The translations under genes were made by a program, and so were the position numbers. A DNA stretch of 6,341 nt, from positions 1-6,341 of the forward strand of contig JAJQGZ010000095.1 of the NCBI GenBank assembly GCA_021200075.1. The letters run 5' to 3'. Positions 1 through 6,259 of the stretch are shown here, in pieces. This DNA comes from Clostridiales bacterium. GTDB taxonomy: Bacteria > Bacillota > Clostridia > Oscillospirales > Acutalibacteraceae. Position 1 is the stretch's first letter. Every line of letters starts with the position of its first letter. The notes under the pieces were generated by a model that searched no databases, had not been told where the DNA came from, and saw only the letters and a list, made by a program, of their open reading frames with translations.

Positions 1-49
1 CCTTTTTTCGGCAGACTTGCAGTTTCTTTTTTGATGCTGTTTTTTTACA
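1..49. other. T-rich left edge of the window, not explained by the LRR frame
   Basis: The first 49 bases contain three T runs (3-8, 25-32, 40-46), and the LRR frame has a stop at 32-34. A different forward frame is open from position 1 and encodes a hydrophobic stretch (LAVSFLMLFF) with an ATG at 34-36 before stopping just past the first LRR codons. Removing one T from the T7 tract at 40-46 would join this hydrophobic stretch to the LRR frame as LFFTAPVTIENG. That would look like the end of a signal peptide, but the segment is too short to decide, and an assembly join or a rearrangement breakpoint would look the same. Confidence 0.35.
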
Positions 50-1261
50 GCTCCTGTAACTATTGAAAATGGTATAACAAGTATAGGTGATTATACATTT
101 TACAATTATACAAGTTTAACAAGTATTACAATTCCAGACAGCGTAACAAGTATAGGTGGTAGTGCGTTTTTTGGTTGCGCAAGTTTAACAAGTATAACAA
201 TACCTAACAGCGTAACAAGCATAGGCAGCCAAGTGTTTTATAATTGCACAAGCTTAACAGCAATAACTGTATCTTCAGATAATGAAAAATATATATCGGT
301 TGACGGAGTATTATTTAACAAATATGAGACAGAACTTATTTGCTATCCTGGCGGCAAAACAGATATATCATATAAAATTCCCGATAGTGTAACAACTATA
401 GGTAACTTTGCATTTCATTTTTGTACAAGTTTAACGAGCGTAATAATTCCGGAAAGCGCAACAAGTATTAGCAGTTATACATTTTATAATTGTACAAGTT
501 TAACAAGCATAGCAATTCCAGATAGCGTGACGAGTATAGGTAGTGGTGCATTTGATTCTTGTACAAGTTTAACAAGCATAGCAATTCCAGATAGCATAAC
601 GAGTATAGGTACTTATGCATTTTATTTTTGTACAAGTTTAACGAGCGTAATAATTCCGGAAAGCGCAACAAGCACAGGTGATTCTGCATTTAATATTTGC
701 AAAAGCTTAACCGACGTGTATTATGGAGGAACGGAAGACGATTGGAATAATATAACAATCGACAGTACTAATACTTATTTAACAAATGCAAATATTCATT
801 ATGAAACCACGAGTGATGATTACGAAATCACATCGCAAACAGTGACTTGTACCGAGGACGGCTCAACAGTTTATACTTGCACAACCTGCGGAGATACCTA
901 CACCGAGGTTATTGAAGCTACAGGACACAGTTATACATCAGTAGTAACTGCCCCGACCTGCACCGAACAGGGATATGCAACTTATACTTGCTCCGATTGC
1001 GGGAACTCGTATATTGATGATTACACAAACGCAACCGGTCATACATACGACAGCGGAGTTATAACCACAGCTCCAACCTGTACAACCGCCGGAGTAAAAA
1101 CTTATACCTGTTCAGTTTGCGGTGCAACAAAGACCGAAACAATCTCTACAAGCGGTCACATTGTCGGCAGTGCGCAAACGGAAAATCTTGTTCCTGCAAC
1201 TCAGAGCGAGAACGGCTCGTACAATTTGGTAACATATCGCAGGTATGCGGCGAGGCGATAG
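35..1261 (+). CDS. BspA-like leucine-rich-repeat surface protein, N-terminal fragment (broken at both ends)
   Basis: The open frame gives about 408 residues. Residues 6-222 are tandem 23-residue LRR_5 (BspA/Treponema type) units with a core like IPDSVTSIG followed by an aromatic and an xCTSLTSI segment. One longer unit at about residues 71-130 carries the typical SVDGVLFNK and CYPGGK motifs. Residues near 225-250 contain a YYGGTEDDW cap that often closes such arrays. Three CxxC repeats follow. This family is secreted or surface-exposed and is linked to adhesion and host contact; that role is family knowledge. A GTG at 233 would be the first possible start, but it encodes the Val of a normal repeat, and repeat coding runs upstream without a break to about position 50, so it is not the real start. 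No ATG, GTG or TTG lies in this frame between the stop at 32-34 and 233, so the signal peptide and true N-terminus are missing. The frame ends at 1259-1261 because of a frameshift; the C-terminal domains continue in another frame. Confidence 0.8.
   Translation, partial: CCFFTAPVTIENGITSIGDYTFYNYTSLTSITIPDSVTSIGGSAFFGCASLTSITIPNSVTSIGSQVFYNCTSLTAITVSSDNEKYISVDGVLFNKYETELICYPGGKTDISYKIPDSVTTIGNFAFHFCTSLTSVIIPESATSISSYTFYNCTSLTSIAIPDSVTSIGSGAFDSCTSLTSIAIPDSITSIGTYAFYFCTSLTSVIIPESATSTGDSAFNICKSLTDVYYGGTEDDWNNITIDSTNTYLTNANIHYETTSDDYEITSQTVTCTEDGSTVYTCTTCGDTYTEVIEATGHSYTSVVTAPTCTEQGYATYTCSDCGNSYIDDYTNATGHTYDSGVITTAPTCTTAGVKTYTCSVCGATKTETISTSGHIVGSAQTENLVPATQSENGSYNLVTYRRYAARR
53..721 (+). repeat. 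Tandem 69-bp repeat array encoding LRR_5 units
   Basis: Equivalent codons (the Cys or Tyr before the TSLTS-type segment) fall at 107, 176, 245, then after a longer 177-bp unit at 422, 491, 560, 629 and 698, so the normal period is exactly 69 bp (23 codons). The DNA is much better conserved than the protein needs. Positions 410-465 and 617-672 match over 56 bp with one difference (416 C against 623 T), and 491-526 matches 560-595 exactly. The array is AT-rich compared with the DNA from about 840 onward. It is a protein-coding repeat in one open frame. Confidence 0.92.
842..1250 (+). repeat. CxxC-containing coding repeats of 37-40 codons
   Basis: Three units follow the pattern: Cys, then YTC-x-x-CG, then a TGH or SGH end. 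The leading Cys codons are at 848, 959 and 1079, giving periods of 37 and 40 codons. Examples are YTCTTCGDTYTE, YTCSDCGNSY and YTCSVCGATK. A fourth, diverged unit (NLVPATQSENGSYNLVTY, then VCGEAID) spans the frameshift; its first CxxC cysteine position reads Arg or Ser depending on frame. Paired cysteines with a trailing His suggest small metal-binding or disulfide-bonded modules between the LRR array and the Ig-like domain; which of the two cannot be told from sequence. Confidence 0.7.
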
Positions 1262-1803
1262 ATACGCAAACGGTTGAAATATCCAAAATCGCTTCAATAA
1301 CCCTTTCCAAAACCGCATACACCTACAACGGCAAGATGAGAAAGCCCTCCGTAATCGTTAAAGACGGCAACGGGAACGAAATTTCATCCGAATATTACAT
1401 GGTTACATACGCAAGCGGCAGGAAAAATGTCGACAAGTATAAAGTGACGGTTAAATTCAGCGGTAACTATTCCGACACGAAAACGCTTTATTTTAAAATC
1501 AAGCCGGTATCAACCAAGCTCACAAGCGTTGATATAAGCAAGAAAAATATTGTTGTTAAGTGGGAAAAGAAAACCAAGCAGGTAACCGGTTATCAAATTC
1601 AGCTTTCAACAACCAAAAAATTTAAGAAAGGTACCACCGTTACCTTTACGAATAAAAATTCTAAAAAGACTAAATTCACTTTAAAAGGCGCCGCATCGGT
1701 ATCCGGCAAAACATATTATGTCCGTATCCGCACCTATAAAACGGTAAACGGAGTAAAATATTATTCGGCTTGGAGTGCGGCTAAGACCGTAAAAACCAAG
1801 TAG
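1237..1803 (+). CDS. C-terminal fragment of the same surface protein: Ig-like plus Fn3-like domains
   Basis: This frame encodes 188 residues that continue the broken upstream gene. It picks up at VCGEAID, the second half of a CxxC repeat whose first half is in the other frame. Residues about 19-90 form an Ig-like module of the kind common in Clostridia surface proteins (ITLSKTAYTYNGK, then KPSVIVKDGNG, then a YKVTVKFSGNYS strand and an FKIKP end). Residues about 95-188 look like an Fn3 module ending in YYVRIRTYKTVNGVKYYSAW and AAKTVKTK, a frequent C-terminus in these proteins. The frame is open further upstream to an ATG at 1117, but the translation from 1117 to about 1236 is out of frame with the repeat coding and looks unrelated, so I do not count it as real protein. 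An ATG at 1336 is the next in-frame start but would cut the Ig-like domain. There is no LPxTG anchor or membrane segment at the C-terminus; how the protein attaches to the cell is unknown. Confidence 0.75.
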   Translation, partial: SQVCGEAIDTQTVEISKIASITLSKTAYTYNGKMRKPSVIVKDGNGNEISSEYYMVTYASGRKNVDKYKVTVKFSGNYSDTKTLYFKIKPVSTKLTSVDISKKNIVVKWEKKTKQVTGYQIQLSTTKKFKKGTTVTFTNKNSKKTKFTLKGAASVSGKTYYVRIRTYKTVNGVKYYSAWSAAKTVKTK

Positions 1804-1833
1804 AATATCAAAGGTATATTAAACTTTCAGAAA

Positions 1834-1879
1834 AATTAAAAACACCCTCGGAGCAAAATGCTTCAGGGTGTTTTTAATT
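1834..1879. terminator. Bidirectional intrinsic terminator between convergent genes
   Basis: Bases 1834-1848 and 1865-1879 form a perfect 15-bp inverted repeat with a GC-rich core (CACCCT/AGGGTG) and outer A5/T5 runs. The stem continues inward past one bulged C at 1849, with GGAGC pairing to GCTTC (one G-U pair), around a loop of about 5 bases (AAAAT). Because A runs precede and T runs follow the core symmetrically, it can end transcripts both from the surface-protein gene ending at 1803 and from the GH3 gene ending at 1908. Confidence 0.93.
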
Positions 1880-1907
1880 ATATAGTTTTAATTTGTATTA
1901 TGTTTAC

Positions 1908-4367
1908 TTATATTGATTTAAGAAGTGCGGGAAGTCTGGTGAGTGCTCCGCCGAGTCTCCAGAAAATCTTGTTAAATCCTGCAAAGCTCGATTCGTCATC
2001 ATTGAGCATCATAAGCAGACCGTCCGCCATTTCGGGCGAGAACACACCCATACTCATTGCAATGAAGTTGCGTATCGGTATTTGAGTTGCCATTGCGGCG
2101 AGCATCTTGCCGTCGCCGTTTTCCGCAGAGCCCATTTTTGACATAATGCCCTCTATCATTCTGCACAGCCTGCCGCCCCACTTTGTGTGGCGGGCGTCGT
2201 TAAGACAACAATAAATATCAATTTTCTTGGTAGTATCGGGTTCGGGACTCGGAAGCGCACTGCCGTAAACTGCTGCGAACTGTTCGCCTTTCATACCGTC
2301 AACATCTGCGGTGTAATATGCCGGCGCACTTTCCCTGTAATCGGGTATTTCGGCATCAACCGTTGATGTTACGGTTACGGTTGCGGTGAGCTTAGCGTCA
2401 CGGCTTGAAGCGGAAACGAGAATATTAAATTCTCCTGTTTCAACCATCCAGTCGCCGAGCTTTACATTATAGAATGCAAACGCTCTTTTTGAAAGCTCTA
2501 CCGATACTTCCTTTTCCTCTCCTGCTTTGAGGAATACCTTTTTGAATGCACGAAGCTCTTTAACAGGTCTGAATACTGTCGATTCTTTATCGGCAACATA
2601 AATCTGAGCAATTTCCGCTCCGTTAACATCGCCGGTGTTCTTAATCTTAAACAATACCGTCAAAGTATCGGTATCCTTGATATTATCGCTTGAAATCTTA
2701 ATATCGCTGTATTCAAAGGTTGTGTAGGAAAGTCCGTATCCGAACGGGAAAAGAACATCCTTGTTTGCCTTGTCGTAATAACGATAGCCGATATATACGC
2801 TCTCCCTGTGTTCGCTTGTAACGGGGCCGCCGGGATAATTGCCGTATGTGGGATTCTCGGAGAAATCGAGAGGATAGGTTTCCGATGTTTTGCCGGAGGG
2901 ATTAACCTGGCCGGTGAGGATATTTGCAACGGCTGCGCCGCCTGCCTGACCTCCCAATCCTGAATTGAGCAGAGCCTTTACCTCATTTATCCACGGCATA
3001 CGAACCACGGAACCGCCTGCGAGAACAACCACGGTATTTTTATTCGCCTTTGCAATTTCCGAAACAAGAGAATTATGGCTTGACGGCATTTCGATATTTT
3101 CTCTGTCGTAGCCCTCGCCCTCAAATTCTTCCGTAAGACCTACGAATACAATGGCAACATCGGCTTTTTTCGCCGCACTTACCGCTTCGCTAACGAGTGT
3201 TGAATTAACCTCGTCTTTGCTCTTCTCATACGCCTGTGCGTAAATCATATCAACGCCGAGCTTTGAAAGCTCATCATAAGCATTGTCAAGCTTTGTGGGA
3301 TTAATAACAGACGAGCCTGCTCCCTGGAAACGGGGCGACTTTGCCATTTCGCCGATGATTGCAACTTTCTGTCCCTTTTTAAGAGGAAGAATTGAATCGT
3401 CGTTTTTGAGCAATGTCATTGAACCCTCTGCAACCTTTTGCGCAAGGCTGTGGTGAGCGTCAACATCGTATGTATGCTTCTTTTCAAGAGCCGGCTTTGA
3501 TTTAACAATAAGATCAACAACATTGTCAACTCTTTTATCAAGCACCGCTTCGTCAAGAGTTCCGTCCTTAACGGCAGCGATAATTCTCTGCGTGTTAAGA
3601 GCGCCTGATGACGGCATTTCCAAATCAGTTCCGTTTTTAAGCCCGGGAATACGATTTACGGAAGCTCCCCAGTCGGTGACAAGAAGACCCTCAAAGCCCC
3701 ATTCGTCACGCAAAACCTTTTCCTGCAACCATTCATTTTGAGAAGCGTAAACGCCATTGATACGGTTATACGAATTCATTATAGTCCAAGGCTGAGCCTC
3801 TTTTACGCATATTTCAAAAGCGGTGAGATACAGTTCACGCATAGCCCTTTCGTCAATCACCTCGTTGATGACCATACGAAAAGCCTCCTGCGAATTGCAG
3901 GCAAAATGCTTGAGCGAAGTGCCGATACCCTTTGACTGAACTCCGTTTACAAGGTTTGCGGAGCATTTGCCGGCGAGATACGGATCCTCGCTGAAATACT
4001 CAAAGTTACGGCCGCATACCGGCGAACGCTTGATGTTAATGCCGGGGCCGAGAATTGCGGACACCTGCTCCTTTAAGCATTCCTCGCCGAGAGCCTCGCC
4101 CTCAGCTTTGAGCAAATCCTCGTCCCACGAACAAGACGATGTGGACGCAGGCGGAAAACAGGTGGCAGGTACGGAATTGCCCAATCCGATACCGTCGGAG
4201 GTCTTTTTGTTGGTATTCTGCTTACGCAGACCGTGAGGGCCGTCGGTAATCATAATCTTAGGCAGACCGAGTTCGGATGCTTCCTCAAGATGCCAATAAT
4301 CATAGCCCGATACAAAAGCCGCCTTTTGCTCGAGCGTCATTTTTTTAACGATTTCCGGATGTTTCAT
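1908..4367 (-). CDS. Glycoside hydrolase family 3 beta-glucosidase-like enzyme
   Basis: This 819-residue intact protein should hydrolyse terminal beta-linked sugars (beta-glucosides, possibly xylosides) with retention. No signal peptide is visible (it starts MKHPEIVKKMTLEQKAAFVSG), so it is probably cytoplasmic and acts on imported oligosaccharides. The N-terminal catalytic barrel spans about residues 5-290, with TDGPHG at 41-46, GRNFEYFSEDP at 119-129, K153-H154 in SLKHFACN, and the nucleophile Asp232 in LLVTDWG. The second alpha/beta domain spans about 310-545; FEGEGYDRE at 415-423 places the likely acid/base at Glu418 by analogy with other GH3 enzymes. It ends in the usual FPFGYGLSYTTFEY (540-553). 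A fibronectin III-like domain covers about 565-665. There is no PA14 insertion. About 145 residues beyond it form an extra tail rich in Met and Ala (for example IRNFIAMSMGVFSPEM) of unknown role. The start is supported by an AGAGGAG ribosome binding site. Exact substrate cannot be read from sequence. Confidence 0.95.
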   Translation of the reverse strand: MKHPEIVKKMTLEQKAAFVSGYDYWHLEEASELGLPKIMITDGPHGLRKQNTNKKTSDGIGLGNSVPATCFPPASTSSCSWDEDLLKAEGEALGEECLKEQVSAILGPGINIKRSPVCGRNFEYFSEDPYLAGKCSANLVNGVQSKGIGTSLKHFACNSQEAFRMVINEVIDERAMRELYLTAFEICVKEAQPWTIMNSYNRINGVYASQNEWLQEKVLRDEWGFEGLLVTDWGASVNRIPGLKNGTDLEMPSSGALNTQRIIAAVKDGTLDEAVLDKRVDNVVDLIVKSKPALEKKHTYDVDAHHSLAQKVAEGSMTLLKNDDSILPLKKGQKVAIIGEMAKSPRFQGAGSSVINPTKLDNAYDELSKLGVDMIYAQAYEKSKDEVNSTLVSEAVSAAKKADVAIVFVGLTEEFEGEGYDRENIEMPSSHNSLVSEIAKANKNTVVVLAGGSVVRMPWINEVKALLNSGLGGQAGGAAVANILTGQVNPSGKTSETYPLDFSENPTYGNYPGGPVTSEHRESVYIGYRYYDKANKDVLFPFGYGLSYTTFEYSDIKISSDNIKDTDTLTVLFKIKNTGDVNGAEIAQIYVADKESTVFRPVKELRAFKKVFLKAGEEKEVSVELSKRAFAFYNVKLGDWMVETGEFNILVSASSRDAKLTATVTVTSTVDAEIPDYRESAPAYYTADVDGMKGEQFAAVYGSALPSPEPDTTKKIDIYCCLNDARHTKWGGRLCRMIEGIMSKMGSAENGDGKMLAAMATQIPIRNFIAMSMGVFSPEMADGLLMMLNDDESSFAGFNKIFWRLGGALTRLPALLKSI

Positions 4368-4377
4368 CGGTAAAACG

Positions 4378-4384
4378 CTCCTCT
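4378..4384 (-). promoter_or_regulatory. Ribosome binding site of the GH3 gene
   Basis: On the minus strand AGAGGAG lies 10 bases before the ATG at 4367, supporting that start. Confidence 0.8.
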
Positions 4385-4436
4385 CTGAATACGGGAAATT
4401 AAGTATCTCCCTATAATTTATTTATATAACTATAAT

Positions 4437-4466
4437 ATTATACAATAAAAAACCTTATATCAACAA
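4437..4466 (-). promoter_or_regulatory. Likely sigma-A type promoter for the GH3 gene
   Basis: The minus strand has a perfect TATAAT (4437-4442). Upstream are two overlapping -35 candidates: TTGTTG (4461-4466) with an 18-base spacer, and TTGATA (4458-4463) with a 15-base spacer. This leaves a leader of roughly 60 bases before the GH3 ATG. The 142-base gap between the GH3 and tarJ genes is very AT-rich. I found no operator or riboswitch-like fold in it and no convincing terminator after tarJ. Confidence 0.6.
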
Positions 4467-4509
4467 CTATTTTTGTTTATTTTGCTGTAGGCTTAAATCA
4501 CAAAATGGA

Positions 4510-5535
4510 TTATTCTTCCCATTTCATAATGGTCTTGCCGAATGATTTTTGAGTATCCTTTTCAAAAGCATTTTTTATATCGGTTGTTGTGCGGACAACA
4601 TTTACCGAGCTGATAAGACTGCCGAGATAATCTATTATCTCGGGATTTTTCGTATACATATCAACGGTCTTTTTAAAATCCGCCGCTCCGCTTCTTGACG
4701 AGCCGAATACTCTGAGTCCCTTTTCAAGTATCATTCTTGTATTTATCGAAACGGGATATTCGCTGACGCCGAGAATGGAGATTGTAGCCTCCGGCTTTAT
4801 CAAGCCGATAATCTGCTCAATGGCAATCGGACTTCCGTTACCGCCTACACACTCAAATGCGTGATCCATTGCAAAGTCGTCGGGAACCTCGTTTACAAGA
4901 TGAGTTTCATCCGCAAAGGTGAAATCCGCAAGCTTTTCCCTAACAGTGCCGAATATAATAATTTTTGAATCGGGGAAATAATATTTTAAAAGCAGAGATG
5001 TTATATATCCCAAATTACCGTCGCCCCACACGCCAATAACATCTCTCATCGGGTGAGCGATACTGTCAAAGCGTGAAATTGCGTGAACAGAAACCGATAC
5101 TATCTCCGTAAATGCGGCTACATTCATATCAATCCCCTCGGTGAGCTTGACAAGCCTCTTTGGTGAAATTGAGACAAATTCCTGTAAAAATCCGTCCATC
5201 GACGAACCGCAGAATTTTGACGAACGCAAATAATTTTCCGCTATATAATCATTCTTCTCGCAGGGAGCATTCGGCACCATAACAACAGTGTCGCCGGGCT
5301 TATATTCTCCCGTAGGGTCGTACATAACTCTGCCCACACCCTCGTGAATAAGTGCCATAGGCAGCTTTTCGGCAAGTGCCTTTGCATCTCTCGTTCCGAG
5401 ATAATAACGCATATCGGCATTGCATATGGAAAGGTTTGTGGGTCTGACTATAACATCGCCGGAGAATAAATCAATATCCTCAAACGCTATTTCAAAGCGC
5501 CTCGGCTCAACAAGACGATAAACAGTATTAATCAT
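4510..5535 (-). CDS. tarJ: TarJ-type ribulose-5-phosphate reductase (NADPH, zinc alcohol dehydrogenase family)
   Basis: The 341-residue product should reduce D-ribulose-5-phosphate to D-ribitol-5-phosphate in the cytoplasm, the step before CDP-ribitol formation for ribitol-phosphate teichoic acids or capsules. It is a medium-chain dehydrogenase: catalytic zinc ligands Cys38 (SICNAD), His64-Glu65 (ALIHEG) and Glu144 (AFTEIVS), and a Rossmann loop GDGNLG at 171-176. The structural-zinc Cys cluster of classical alcohol dehydrogenases is absent, as in TarJ. Whole-length landmarks match what I recall of Staphylococcus aureus TarJ: CxADxRYY, LPMAxIHE, DPTGxY, DHAFECxGG, GVSEYxVxxNTR, GSSRSG and a KWE C-terminus, and similar length. 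Start choice: an ATG three codons upstream (5544) sits directly against the GGAGG and has no proper spacing, whereas the ATG at 5535 lies 9 bases after it and gives MINTVY, matching TarJ proteins. It overlaps the tarI end by 8 bases (ATGATTAA), suggesting coupled translation and 1:1 expression. Confidence 0.92.
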   Translation of the reverse strand: MINTVYRLVEPRRFEIAFEDIDLFSGDVIVRPTNLSICNADMRYYLGTRDAKALAEKLPMALIHEGVGRVMYDPTGEYKPGDTVVMVPNAPCEKNDYIAENYLRSSKFCGSSMDGFLQEFVSISPKRLVKLTEGIDMNVAAFTEIVSVSVHAISRFDSIAHPMRDVIGVWGDGNLGYITSLLLKYYFPDSKIIIFGTVREKLADFTFADETHLVNEVPDDFAMDHAFECVGGNGSPIAIEQIIGLIKPEATISILGVSEYPVSINTRMILEKGLRVFGSSRSGAADFKKTVDMYTKNPEIIDYLGSLISSVNVVRTTTDIKNAFEKDTQKSFGKTIMKWEE

Positions 5536-6241
5536 CCTCTTCATCCTCCAAAAGGGATTTTACAACACGCAAATCGTACGGATAGGTTATTTTCATATTA
5601 AAAGTCTCTCCGCTTACAAGCGCCACGGGTTCTCCCTTTATAACAAAAATATTAGCCGCATCGGTGAGAATATTTTTTTCCTCTTCGGTGAGTGCCTCGT
5701 AAATTTTCCTCAGTTTCATAGCGTTAAACGACTGCGGAGTTTGACCCTGGTACATTTTGCTCCTGTCCGGGATATTACTTATAACCGTATTATCGGCGGA
5801 TTCAACAATAGTATCCGTAGCCGCAACGACGGTATCGCAGGCGCCGTATTCCTTTGCATATTTGATATTTTCCTCAATAATGCGCCCTGTTACAAACGGT
5901 CTTATACTGTCGTGAGTAACGATAATGGTATCCTCATCGAGATTGCCCTCGCTTTCAATATACTTAATGGCGTTCATTATAGTCTCGTTTCTCGTATGAC
6001 CGCCCTCGACAACAACCGTTTTGTCCAGCGCCGGAGCAATATGCTTTTCAATAAGGTTTTTTGTATGTCCCACCCACTGCGCAGGGCAAAGAACAATTAT
6101 CTTTTCTATATCCGGCACGGCAAAGAATTTTTCAACTGTATAAACAATAATCGGCTTATTCTTAATTGTGATATACTGCTTGGGCTTGTTGCCGCCCATT
6201 CTCGAACCGATTCCGCCTGCCAAAATAACACCGTAAACCAT
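5528..6241 (-). CDS. tarI: TarI-type ribitol-5-phosphate cytidylyltransferase
   Basis: The 237-residue cytoplasmic enzyme should transfer CMP from CTP to D-ribitol-5-phosphate, giving CDP-ribitol and pyrophosphate. It belongs to the IspD/TarI nucleotidyltransferase family. The N-terminal nucleotide-binding loop is at residues 7-23 (LAGGIGSRMGGNKPKQY, with Arg14 and the PKQ lysine). Other landmarks are PAQW at 53-56, EGGHTRNETI at 79-88, VTHDSIRPF at 108-116, DRSKMYQGQTPQSF at 159-172, and NMKITYPYDL at 215-224 near the C-terminus. Pattern and length agree with S. aureus TarI (about 238 residues). IspD proteins are similar, but the MYQGQTPQSF and PAQW segments and the directly adjacent tarJ argue clearly for TarI. 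An AGGAG site 9 bases upstream supports the ATG at 6241. Only 18 bases separate it from the preceding gene, and its end overlaps tarJ, so all three are probably one operon. Confidence 0.93.
   Translation of the reverse strand: MVYGVILAGGIGSRMGGNKPKQYITIKNKPIIVYTVEKFFAVPDIEKIIVLCPAQWVGHTKNLIEKHIAPALDKTVVVEGGHTRNETIMNAIKYIESEGNLDEDTIIVTHDSIRPFVTGRIIEENIKYAKEYGACDTVVAATDTIVESADNTVISNIPDRSKMYQGQTPQSFNAMKLRKIYEALTEEEKNILTDAANIFVIKGEPVALVSGETFNMKITYPYDLRVVKSLLEDEEDD
5545..5549 (-). promoter_or_regulatory. Ribosome binding site deciding the tarJ start
   Basis: GGAGG on the minus strand lies inside the tarI coding end. It directly touches an ATG at 5544 (zero spacing) but is 9 bases from the ATG at 5535, so the latter is the better start. 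Confidence 0.75.
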
Positions 6242-6250
6242 AGTAAAAAT

Positions 6251-6255
6251 CTCCT
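6251..6255 (-). promoter_or_regulatory. Ribosome binding site of tarI
   Basis: AGGAG on the minus strand lies 9 bases before the tarI ATG, in the 18-base gap after the upstream gene. Confidence 0.75.
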
Positions 6256-6259
6256 AACT

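Noticed and set aside
36..50. Short CTGT/ACAG inverted repeat around the T tract as a mobile-element end or terminator
   Set aside because: Only 4 bp of stem around a T-run loop; chance is sufficient and no transposase or target duplication is visible.
233..235. GTG at 233 as the start of the surface protein
   Set aside because: It is the Val/Ala position of a normal LRR unit, repeat coding continues upstream to about 53, and there is no ribosome binding site before it.
468..689. Minus-strand open frame opposite the LRR array
   Set aside because: Its Leu/Tyr-rich repetitive protein is just the antisense of the 69-bp repeats.
53..721. CRISPR-like or satellite tandem repeat
   Set aside because: The period is exactly 69 bp in one open frame and encodes recognisable LRR_5 units; there are no unique spacers between constant repeats.
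1117..1236. Forward coding from the ATG at 1117 as the true N-terminus of the second fragment
   Set aside because: This stretch overlaps the CxxC repeat coding in another frame and gives a low-quality Lys/Arg/Cys-rich sequence; protein-like sequence begins only near 1240.
1858..2085. Plus-strand small open frame and others antisense to or out of frame with GH3 (for example 2660-2929, 3523-3741, 3967-4236)
   Set aside because: They lie wholly or mostly within the GH3 coding region in other frames and show no domain; the first one also starts inside the terminator stem.
5528..6241. IspD (2-C-methylerythritol 4-phosphate cytidylyltransferase)
   Set aside because: The family is shared, but the MYQGQTPQSF and PAQW segments, length and the overlapping tarJ fit TarI.
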